A stretch of DNA of 64,000 nt, taken from Cryptomeria japonica (lineage: Eukaryota > Streptophyta > Pinopsida > Cupressales > Cupressaceae). The notes beneath the pieces are model-generated. The model saw nothing but the letters and a program-made list of their open reading frames with translations, had not been told where the DNA came from and did not search any database. The stretch lies in the NCBI RefSeq assembly GCF_030272615.1, contig NC_081406.1:260575386-260639385 (forward strand). Reading direction: 5' to 3'. Each line of letters begins with the position of its first letter. Within the stretch, counting starts at the first letter, position 1. Position numbers and translations under genes: made by a program. Positions 1-10,316 of the stretch are shown here, piece by piece.

Positions 1-2
1 TA

Positions 3-2838
3 AATGCTAGTGGACTCACTCTGGAATTCAAGAATGGATTGTGCAGAATCAAAGGAAAGAATGGTGAATTGGTGGCCACCGGCATGCAGACCAAAGGTAA
101 CCTATTTCAGTTGAATGCAAATATTAGTATATGTCTTATGGCCAAGTTCGATGACAGCTGGATATGGCATAGGAGACTTTGCCATGTAAACTTTGACAAC
201 ATTGTGAAGGCCAATAAGATCAAGGTAGTTAGAGGGTTGCCGGTGCTGAGCAAACCGGAAAATACCTTGTGCAGAGAGTGTCAACTGGGGAAAATGTCTT
301 CCTCAACCTTTAAAGGTAAACCTTTCACTGCTGACAATTTACTTGATCTTGTGCATACTAATTTGTGTGGTCCTATGAAAACTAGGAGTGTGCAGGTTGA
401 TAGGTACTTCATGATTCTCACTGATGACTGCTCAAGAATGATGTGGGTTGAAAGATAAGTCTGAAGCTTTTGGAAAGTTCAAAGCTTTTAGAGCATTAGT
501 GGATAAGGAAAGCAGTAAAAGGATCAAGTGCCTTAGAATTGATCAAGGAGGGGAATTCACTTCCGGTGAATTCAACAAGTACTGTGAAGAACATGGCATC
601 AAGAGGCAATTGTCTGCCCCCCGGACTCCATGGCAGAATGACCTAGTAGAGAGGAATAATTGGACTGTGGTTGAAGCAGCAAGAACAATGCTGATTCAAG
701 GAAAGGTTACTCACACCTTTTGGAGAGAAGCGGTGAGCATTGCAGTCTACAAAATGAACCGGGTACTCATCAAGAAAGGTAAGGATAAAACTCCTTATGA
801 GTATTGGACTGGTAAGACACCTGTGATTAGCTACTTTAGAGTGTTTGGTAGCAAATGTTACATCAAGAGGAGTGAACACCAGAGCAAATTTGATGTGAAA
901 TGTGATGAGGGAATATCCCTAGGGTATTCCACCAAAAGCAAAGCTCTCAAATGTTTCAATAATAGGACTCAGAGAATTATGGAAAGCATCAATGTGAGAG
1001 TTGATGAAACCTCTGAGAAAACTGAGGAAACTAACAATAAGAAAGTGGTAAATGAACCGCTTGTAACCTTCTGGGAACTAGTTGCCAGTCAACCAAGTAC
1101 CAGTAATAGTGTTCCTACACCGGTAGATGTAGATGCTAATACTGATGGAGAAGAGGATGAAGAAGAAAAGAAAGAGGAATCTGTTAAGACCATTCCTTGG
1201 TATGTCAAGCTGAATCATGATCCTAAGAAGATCATAGGAGATAAGGATGCAGGAATCCTTACAAGAAGAAAGGTCAGAGAAAACTCATGTATGATTTCTG
1301 AATTTGAGCCTAAATCATTCAAAGAGGCACATAAAGATGAAGACTGGATCAAGGCAATGGAAGAGGAACTTGACCAGATAGAGAAAAATGGCACATGGTC
1401 TTTGGTACCCAGACCGGAGCATAAAAATGTCATCAGTACCAAATGGGTTTTCAGAAATAAGCTGAATGAGGATGGCACAGTGATTAGAAACAAAGCCAGA
1501 CTGGTGTGTAAAGGATATAACCAAGAAGAAGGAGAAGACTATGGAGAAACCTTTTCTCTTGTAGCTAGATTGGAAGGAGTTCGTATGCTTCTTGCATATG
1601 CAGCTTTTAAAGGATTCAAAGTATCAAATGGATGTAAAATCTACATTCCTAAATGGTGTACTTGAAGAGGAGGTGTATATAGAGCAACTAGTTGGGTTTT
1701 CCCTATCTGAAGATAGTGACATGGTGTGTAGGCTACATAAAGCCTTATATGGTCTAAAGCAGGAACCTAAAGCATGGTATGAATGTCTGCACTCCCATCT
1801 TGTGAAATTTGGATTTGAGAGAACAAGTGAAGATAGCAATATCTACTTGAAATATGAAGGAGATCAGATCCTGATCTGTGAGGTATTTGTTGATGACATT
1901 ATCTTTGGTGGAGATGACAAGATGAGTCATGAGTTTGCAGATGAGATGAAGAAAGAGTTTGAGATGTCACTCATAGGGGAGATTAAGTTCTTCATTGGAC
2001 TGTAGATTCAGCAGATGAAAGATGGAATCTTTATCACTTAGTCCAAGTATGTCAAAGAGGTGTTGAAGACCTTTGGAAAGGAAAATAGCAAACCAGTTGG
2101 TACACCGATGGTGACCAATTGTAAACTATCCAAAGAGGATGACTCAGTATTGGTTAATGAGAAGGAATACCAATCAATGATTGGTAAGTTGCATTATGTA
2201 GTGCATAGCAGACCAGATATTGCACATGCAGTTGGCATTATTGCAAGGTTCCAGAAAAGTCCAAAAGAATACCACTTGGTTGCAGTCAAGTGGATTCTTA
2301 GGTATCTGAAGGGAACAATTAACTCTGGATTGTGGTATCCATATAGCAATGATTTCAACTTGAAAGTATTCACAAATGTTGATTGGGTAGGTAATGTGGA
2401 CGATCGGAAGAGCACAACCAGTGGTGTATTCCTTCTCGGTGGTAAATGGTTTCATGGATGAGTAAGAAGCAAAGTTGTATCTCTCCGTCTACAGCGGAAG
2501 CGGAGTATGTTGCAGCTTTCATGAACTGCACTCAGACAATTTGGATGAAGCATGTACTAAATGGCTTCAAAGTTCATGTTTCTGAACTGGTAAGCATATT
2601 TTGTGATAACACAAGTGCTATCAATATTTCAAAGAATCCGGTTTTACATTCTAGAATCAAGCACTTTGAGCTTAAGTATCATTTCTTGAGGGAAAAGGTT
2701 CAGAACAAAGAGATTGCACTGGAACATGTTTCTAGTAAGGAGCAGTTAGCAGACATATTCACCAAGCCTCTCCCAAAGGCCACATTTATGTACTTAAGAG
2801 GTGAATTAGGGGTACTGCCCCTTCAGGAGGTGAACTAA
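3..2838 (+). pseudogene. copia pol polyprotein, decayed (partial)
   Basis: Retrotransposon polyprotein that would process element RNA, copy it to DNA and integrate it. Visible in order: GAG-pre-integrase zinc-binding region (WHRRLCHV...CRECQLGK, about 165-300); integrase core with Asp in ILTDDCSR, Asp in RIDQGGEF and Glu in WQNDLVERNN; reverse transcriptase with QMDVKSTFLNG and FVDDIIFGG; RNase H with STAEAEYVAA and FCDNTSAI, ending in DIFTKPLPKATF. The reading frame is open from the first bases of the window. It is broken by a small deletion near 455 inside integrase, a frameshift near 1624 just before the RT Asp, in-frame TAG stops at 2003 and 2039, and a frameshift near 2446. In RNase H the usual first Asp reads Asn (FTNVDWVG). 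Family assignment is firm; the lineage within copia (Tork or SIRE-like) is a guess. Confidence 0.93.
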
Positions 2839-2914
2839 AGGTATTTTCTCTACATCAGTCAGGTATTGCATAGTCAATTTTTTTTTTAGGATTGATGTGT
2901 TGAAGGATGCTACT

Positions 2915-3083
2915 CCTTAGGGGGAGTAGCATAATGGAATAGGGAAGCTTGTGCCTCCACTTTGGCATTGTTGTCAAAGGGGGAGAAGAAGTGAAGCAGA
3001 GAAGATATCTGCAGAAACTGGGGGAGAAGATGTGAATCGGAGAGATATCTTTGTATATTGCCATCAATGCTAAAGGGGGAGAT
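2915..3083 (+). other. Cluster of four polypurine-tract-like GGGGGAG motifs ending at the LTR
   Basis: Runs of five G followed by AG occur at 2920, 2979, 3020 and 3075. The last directly precedes gattgttgg and the LTR start, so it is the probable plus-strand primer. The upstream three look like extra or decoy tracts. Confidence 0.7.
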
Positions 3084-4390
3084 TGTTGGCATTATGTGAA
3101 CTGGTATGAGGACATGATGACATTGTATGTTGTCATTGATGTCGATATGCTGAAGAGAGAACCGGTATGTTACCTAGAACCAGTATATGTAAGAACCAGT
3201 ATAACATTGTGAACCGGTATATGTGCCAAAGTGAAGTGGTATGTTTGTTCAAGGTGAACTAGCATGTTGGTATGGGAACCGGCACATGGAAGCTTTGTAT
3301 GACTACTGGTTGGTAGTCTCAACTTTAGGGTTTCTGGTTGAAGTGCTTCAAGCCCGTGTGACTCAACCGGTGACTTTGTGTGATGAGTTAGCATTGTAAC
3401 GAAGAACAGATCATATTGCCACGTCAACCTTGTGCACGTGAAGGATCATGCATGAAGGAGATTGTTCCTATCTACCTCGGGAATGTGCGAAGTCTGTAAA
3501 TGGTGAAACACGTGATGGGTTATCAGCCGCCATGAAAGCGGTAGAAAACGAACGATGGAGAACGTCTTGAGATCGATTCAAGACTGTTGCATTTAATGCA
3601 ATGTACTCAACGGTCAGGATTGAACCGTTTGAATTTCTTAACCTAACAAGTTTAGGGTTTAGGGTTTATGCTATCGACCTATTTGTTTCCTATAAGGTCG
3701 ATGTTGTGTTTCTTTCTGAGGTTGTTGGCAAAAGTTGTGTGTGTGTATCCAAGTGAAGAGATACGTGATTCTTTCCAGACTAGGGGAGAGAAGTGATACC
3801 TATAGAGTGTAAGTGCAGAAGGTGAAGAAGAGCTAAAGTGGATTTGCATTGGAATTGAGTGTTGTTACCAGATCATTGTAATACCTGTTGATCTCTGACC
3901 ACTTCAACAATTGGGAAATCCCTTAACAGGGTAGCTTTAACCGACTTGCTATAAATCCTTTAACAGGGTGACTCAAAACTATTGAGTTCTTGAAATCCTC
4001 TAACAAGGTAACCTTCAACACGGTTTAACCCTTAACCGGGTATTCTGGCCATCCCTTAACTGGGTGATCCCTAATAGGATCGGTTCCTAATAGAACCTAT
4101 TATATTAGTCTTTAACTGGACAAGGCTCCTAACAGAGTGGACTTCTAAAGAGTTCAAAACAACTTGTGGGTATTCATCCCCACCGTGGTTTTTCCCAGTT
4201 GGGTTTCCACGTGAAAATCTGTGTGTCATGTGTGATGTTTTCATGTGATGGTTCAGTGTCTTATGTCTGATGGTAAAACATGTTGAACTAGTCTGTTTGT
4301 TTGACAAACCGGTTTTGGGAATGTGTTTTTGCCTGTACTGATTCACCCCCCCCCCCTCCTCAGTATCGGTTTGGTACTATCCGTTCATCA
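3084..4390 (+). repeat. 3' LTR of the copia element
   Basis: Starts tgttggcatt after the purine tract and ends ...ttcatca, giving TG...CA. The first third is studded with GAACCGGTAT-like direct repeats (about 3100-3290). The 3' third has many CCTTAACAGGGT-like repeats (about 3920-4160) and a C run near 4347. The exact 3' end is set from where homology to element X resumes. Confidence 0.75.
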
Positions 4391-5042
4391 TTGAGTTATC
4401 ACATGGTATCTATATTATTAACCTTAATGGATGAACTCATCATGTTATCTAAATTGTAACTCTAATGGATGAACTGATCAAGTTATCTATATTTTAACCC
4501 TAATGGATGAACTTCGTTATGTTATCTACATTTTAACCTTAATAAATGAACTTCATCATATTAGCTATATTTTAACTATAATGGAAGAACTTGTCATGTT
4601 ATCTAATTTTAACTCTAATGGATGAACTTCATTAAGTTATCTATATTTTAACTCTAATGGATGAACCTCTACATGTTATCTATGTTTTAACTTTTATGAG
4701 TAAAATTCCTCATGTTAGCCTCATCTTCAACCTTAATGGATGAATGCGTCCTATTATCTATAATTTTAATTTACTGAACAAATTATATCCATGTTTTAAG
4801 TAATAACATGTAATTAAGTTAACCTGCTTAATTGGATCAAATGTCGTGAGTTGAGTTAGATGTTAAGTTATGTAATCACGTTGGGAAACTCTTTAGGTTT
4901 GTTTAGTCTTCCGCTGTGTTATCGAAGCTTTTGATAACTCATTGTACCTTAATGTTGTGTCTTATTTTAAAAATATATATATTTGTACTCCATTTGTGTG
5001 TTTTAGCTTTATCCCTTCAGGGTTTCCTGGTGGGGCATTACA
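4391..5042 (+). repeat. 5' LTR of element X, 3' portion
   Basis: Nearly the same as 21946-22580, the end of the 3' LTR of X, and ends in the same ...gcattaca. It is followed at once by a primer binding site. The upstream part of this LTR is displaced beyond the copia insertion, outside the window. Confidence 0.82.
4402..4775 (+). repeat. Degenerate tandem repeat, unit about 45 bp, in the LTR of X
   Basis: About eight imperfect units built around taatggatgaact...catgttatctatattttaac. The same array occurs at 21946-22310 in the other LTR, so it predates the insertion of this copy. Confidence 0.8.
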
Positions 5043-5044
5043 TT

Positions 5045-5056
5045 TGGTATCAGAGC
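5045..5056 (+). other. Primer binding site of element X (initiator Met tRNA type)
   Basis: tggtatcagagc lies two bases after the LTR end ...cattaca. This is the standard plant LTR-retrotransposon minus-strand priming sequence complementary to the 3' end of initiator methionine tRNA, and it fixes the orientation of X as plus. Confidence 0.88.
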
Positions 5057-7284
5057 CCATGTTGCAACACTGGGATCTCTGGTTTCGCTTGTGCCCTTAG
5101 TTGGTGTGAGGTGTATTGACCTTATGTTGTATGCTTGTTCTCCTTGTTGTATTAGTGTGATTGATCAGACCTTAACTTGTGTGTAATGTGTGTGTTCACA
5201 CCTTGTTTTCACCTTCTTGATGTGGGTGCTTTGGAATGATTATATGTGCTTTGTCTACTTATTGAGGTCTTGGTCTATGATTTCTCTTATTCTAAAAGAG
5301 AGTCGTATGTACCTTCCTTATTGATTGTTGTACTCTTTTGACTAATCCATTTGGGTTGGTTTGTGTTGTCTTGAATCTGAAAGTATGAAATGTGCGTGTT
5401 TAAGAGTATGATCTATCTTAGTGTTGTCCACTTGAAGGACTAGTATGGTAAATATTGAATGCTTATTTTGTAGCAAAATGAATGATTATCACCCTTCCTC
5501 CTCTCTCTCTCTAGAAATTAAAATGCTTGTTATATGTGTAATTATCCCTTATGTGAGTTTTCTTTTTGCAAGAGAAAGGTTGTGACTCCTTGAACTCTTG
5601 TGTGAGCCTTATGATGCTTATGTGTTTTAGATAATAAAAGGACTATGGGTTTGAAATTTAATATTGGTTATTGGGAGAAAAATGTATGTTTACATTAAAG
5701 AATTATCCATGTGTTTTGTAGGAGTAACATAATTAAATTCTATCTTAAGTAAGGTGCATTAATATGCGAATAGTTGAATTATGTGAAATGGCTTTGTTTG
5801 TATAAGAAGTACCAAAAGAGAACATGTTATAGTAGCTTCAAGAGTGTATTAATGTGTTCCACAAAAGATTGTTTTATGTGCTTCTTTAAACCAGTTTGAT
5901 TGAGGATCTATTTTAGCAATGCTCCATTGAACTTGCCTTTGGATATATGTAATTGTCTTATTATGTTTAGAAAGTGTGAATGAAAAGCTTGTTTGATGTG
6001 TATGCATAAATGTGTATTATTTAGTTGATAGCTCCTCGCTTATCTTCTTACCGTACCTTGAATTTTCAATGATAGGTTGCAGATTTTGATATGTATATTT
6101 TGTTTTGAACTAAGAATAGGGAGTGTTCTCAAGAGGTCTTGTATTATTGAAAGATTGTCTGTCTTGATTTCTTGTTTAGAAAACTAGAACAATTTGTTGC
6201 AACCATAATAATTGGAAATGTCATGTTAGGTTGTTTGGCATCCTCCTAAAATGATAGCGAAATGAAAACCGTGCAACTAAAATGATAGACTTATAGTGAG
6301 AAGTTTCAGCTTGTAGTGTGATCTTGTTGATCTTGTGTCTTTATAGGAAATAGTTCGATTATCAAACTCTCTTTCCATTCTCTTTGCCTAAATCATAAGA
6401 TTTTTAGAAATGCTACTAAGAATGCATTGATTTAAAAGGAATTTTTATAACACATATGAAATTGTATGTTTGCTTTTGGGCTTCTTATGGAAAAGTGAAA
6501 GTCTTAAGCTTCAGGAAGAAAATTGCATATTTAGTAATGTGAATACGAATGCTTAGTGGAAATTAGAGAAAGATATAGGAATGATGTTATTTCCTTATGT
6601 AATGGTGAATTGTTAAGGATTTCAGTACTTGTACCTAGAATAAACTTGATCCAGTTATTCATGTGGAAAGCATAGTTAAAACCTTCCTTGAGTAGATGGT
6701 AGCGTACTGAAAAAAATTACTCCCCGTAAATGTGACTAAACCAGTAATGGTGCTATTCCTTATGTATTGTAAGAAACCTGTGCTTTCTATGTGTGCCCGT
6801 GGGATGGTGAAGTAATCAACCATGGAGGATATGTTTGCTTATGAGTATGGGAAACCATACTATTTATGTGATGTTTCTTATTTGTTTCCTTATTGAGTGC
6901 CAACCCACGAGTTGTTGATAAGTCAGTATGTGAAGGGGTAGTATTAGAAGTCACCATTCCTTAAATAGTATAGATCGGTGTATGAGTGATATCGACGCGA
7001 AGTGCCTTTAGCTTATCTATTTTGAGGAAAAATATAGTTATATAATGAAACTGTATTATAGGTGTATTCAATACTTTCCCTTTTGATGAACCAATTTATA
7101 AGGTTTATGTGTGTCAGCCTTCTCCTATCCTTTATTTGAGCATATTGATGTCAGTTCTTGTGCAGAATGATGGTTTTTATTGGAGGATCTTTTGTCTTGT
7201 CTTCATGAAAGGTATATTATTTTCACATGAGCTGCCAATTGGCCAATGTTGGCAGACATGTGGGTGGACCTTAGCCATGTATAC

Positions 7285-8346
7285 TGTATACACCTAAAAA
7301 TGGTCTGAAGATAGTTAATTAAATACACAGTTATTTGATTAATTCCCCTACCCAATTAATTGAATTCACAATCAATTTAATTAATTTTTCTATTCATCTA
7401 CTACTAAATAAATCTACATGATTTATTTATATAGTTCATTTCACATCCCCCTTTGATTAATTAATTCTAAATTAATTAATGTCTCCCCATATTAATCAAT
7501 TCTTCTAATCCCTAATTAAAATTAACAAACTCAATTTTGTTGAGATTAATTACCATTTTCCAATTATTTGAATTTCTAAATTCAAATGAGCACATGGCTC
7601 CTAACTTTTAACCACCTAACCTAACCATCCCCTAATCTAACTCATTCCATCTAATCCTGGGTTTAACTAACCCTATCCTATCTTGCACATTCTAACCTCC
7701 TTATCCTAACCTCCCATGGTGTGGATATTCTCCCCTTGAGACACATGGCACTTTTGCCACATGTCTCCTCCCTTAGACACGTGCCCTCTCATGAGCAAGG
7801 CTCCTTGACACTTGTCACCACAGAGATGACAAGTGTCTCTTCCTCCATCCTCTTCTCCAACTTCCTCAATCTTGGCCCTTGATATCTTCAGATCAAATCT
7901 GGACCATCAATTCCTGCCACCTTAACTTTGGCCTTGGAATTCCTATAAATACCTCTCATTTTGGAGCAATAAGGATCCCATCTCATATCAATTTAGGCAT
8001 TGTTACTATAGGCATTTGCATTTCAATTATCTAGTAATTAGCTTTTGGATTAATCATATCATGTTAATTTAGTTTCTTAAATCATGCATTTCATATCATC
8101 TCCATAGTCAATCATGATCAAATAGCTACTCAACTCTTGAGTTGCCACTTTGGAGGTCATTGCTCCACTGAGAGCCCATCAATCCAACACCTTCAAGGTC
8201 CTCAAGAATAGAGGAAAATGGGACATTTCAAGGAAGGCTTATGGTTTGCATTTCTAATCTAGTTTTCAATTAAGCTTTTCAATTACATTTTATTGTCTCA
8301 TTATATGTGTATGCCTCCTTCTATATACCACATTTTTAGCATCACA
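7285..8346 (+). repeat. 5' LTR of the 3-kb element
   Basis: Begins tgtatacacc and ends catcaca. It carries a likely promoter TATA box (tataaat at 7944). By eye about 22 single-base differences separate it from the downstream LTR, roughly 2 percent, mostly transitions, with no length change. Confidence 0.93.
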
Positions 8347-9254
8347 TTAATTGGCCAAAAAATGCCACAAATTCAAAAAAATAAATTTTTGATGTATTTT
8401 TTTAAAAAATGCATGTAAATTTTTTTTTTCGAATGCAAATGGAATTTTTAAAAATCCGGAAAAACCCATTTCACTAATCAAAAAACCCATCTCAAAAATA
8501 TAATTTTTTTCCCAACCCATCTGACGAAAATGCTAAAAAATGATTTTTTATGCAAGCATCTAAATTGTTTTCAAAAATCAACTAAACATTAACAAAGTTG
8601 GGTTTCTCGAAGTACGTATCGGTGGACCGTATGCCAGAGGACGCTCATATTGCCAAACTCACTTGAACCTATGCTAGTGGTACGGGATTGCCATTTCCTT
8701 CCTCCAGAGCAATTTTTCTCAAACAACCACAGTGCACAAATGAGGAATGGTAAAAAGAATTCACCTTTTTAAACTCATAATGGGGCATTTATGTGGGATT
8801 TTTATTCCACTGATGTTTAATCATCTAATCAATTAATCAGCCTGGTAGGGTAATGTTTTCAAATTTATTATCGGGAAATGAAGCGGATTGACTCTTAAAA
8901 TCTCTAAAAATCAAAAAATAATTAAAATTCTAAAAATTTCAAAAAAAAAAAAAAATCACAAAAAATTCAAAAACATTCGAAAATTATTCAATTCATCTCC
9001 CGAGGGGACATCCTTGCATCGATATCTATCAATCAACGTCTGCGGCATCATATCGAGATTTATCATCTCCGAGATCGAAACCACATCACATTGAGATTTA
9101 TCATCTCCAAATCAAATCAGTATCATATCGAAACCAAATCCGCATCAAATCAAGATCGAATCTGCATCCTATCGAAATCAATATCAACAACATCATCAAT
9201 CGAGTTTTCTTTGAACCAACGTGTCGTCAGACATCGCTTCAAAAAGGGGCAAAA
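8347..9254 (+). other. Non-coding internal region of the 3-kb element
   Basis: A/T-rich with A runs near 8390 and 8940. Between about 9050 and 9190 there is a run of imperfect short repeats of the atatcgaaaccaaatc kind. There is no coding signal. Confidence 0.7.
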
Positions 9255-10316
9255 TGTATACACCTAAAAATGATCTAAAGATAGTTAATTAAATACGCAG
9301 TTATTTGATTAATTCCCCTTCCCAATTAATTGAATTCACAAGCAATTTAATTAATTTCTCTATTCATCTACTAGTAAATAAATCTACATGATTTATTTAT
9401 ATAGTTCATTTCACATCCCCCTTTGATTAATTAATTCTAAATTAATTAATGTCTCCCTATATTAATCAATTCTTCTAATCCCTAATTAAAATTAACAAAC
9501 TCAAGTTTGTTGAGATTAATTACCATTTTCCAATTATTTGAATTTCTAAATTCAAATGAGCACATGGCTCCTAACTTTTAACCACCTAACCTAACCGTCC
9601 CCTAATCTAACTCATTCCATCTAATCCTGGGTTTAACTAACCCTGTCCTATCTTGCACATTCTAACCTCCTTATCCTAACCTCCCATGGTGTGGATATTC
9701 TCCCCTTGAGACACATGGCACTTTTGCCACATGTCTCCTCCCTTGGACACGTGCCCTCTCATGAGCAAGGCTCCTTGACACTTGTCACCACAGAGATGAC
9801 AAGTGTCTCTTCCTCCATCCTCTTCTCCAACTTCCTCAATCTTGGCCCTTGATATCTTCAGATCAGATCTGGATAGTCGATTCTTGCCACCTCAGCTTTG
9901 GCCTTGGAATTCCTATAAATACCCCTCATTTTGGAGCAATAAGGATCCCATCTCATATCAATTTAGGCATTGTTACTATAGGCATTTGCATTTCAATTAT
10001 CTAGTAATTAGCTTTTGGATTAATCATATCATGTTAATTTAGTTTCTTAAATCATGCATTTCATATCATCTCCATAGTCAATCATGATCAAATAGCTACT
10101 CAACTCTTGAGTTGCCACTTTGGAGGTCATTGCTCCACTGAGAGCCCATCAATCCAACACCTTCAAGGTCCTCAAGAATAGAGGAAAATGGGACATTTCA
10201 AGGAAGGCTTATGGTTTGCATTTCTAATCTAGTTTTCAATTAAGCTTTTCAATTACATTTTATTGTCTCATTATATGTGTATGCCTCCTTCTATACACCA
10301 CATTTTTAGCATCACA
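9255..10316 (+). repeat. 3' LTR of the 3-kb element
   Basis: Same 1062-bp length and ends as the 5' LTR, with the TATA box at 9914. Followed directly by the tatac target duplication. Confidence 0.93.

Larger units (their letters stand above)
1..4390 (+). mobile_element. Ty1/copia LTR retrotransposon, 5' part outside window
   Basis: The 3' portion of a copia element. It contains the end of the pol region in copia order (GAG-pre-integrase, integrase, reverse transcriptase, RNase H), a purine tract next to the LTR and a complete 3' LTR. The 5' LTR and gag lie outside the window. The sequence resuming after 4390 matches the 3' LTR of element X near 21946, so this copia is inserted in the 5' LTR of X. 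The coding region is broken several times, so this copy should not be autonomous. Confidence 0.92.

Noticed and set aside
4347..4356. C-run as a possible assembly gap or homopolymer error
   Set aside because: It is part of a typical copia LTR ending (ttcacccccc); its length may be imprecise but it is genuine LTR sequence.
9803..10042. 79-codon frame in the second LTR of the 3-kb element
   Set aside because: It lies over the LTR TATA box, and the other LTR has the region without a conserved frame.
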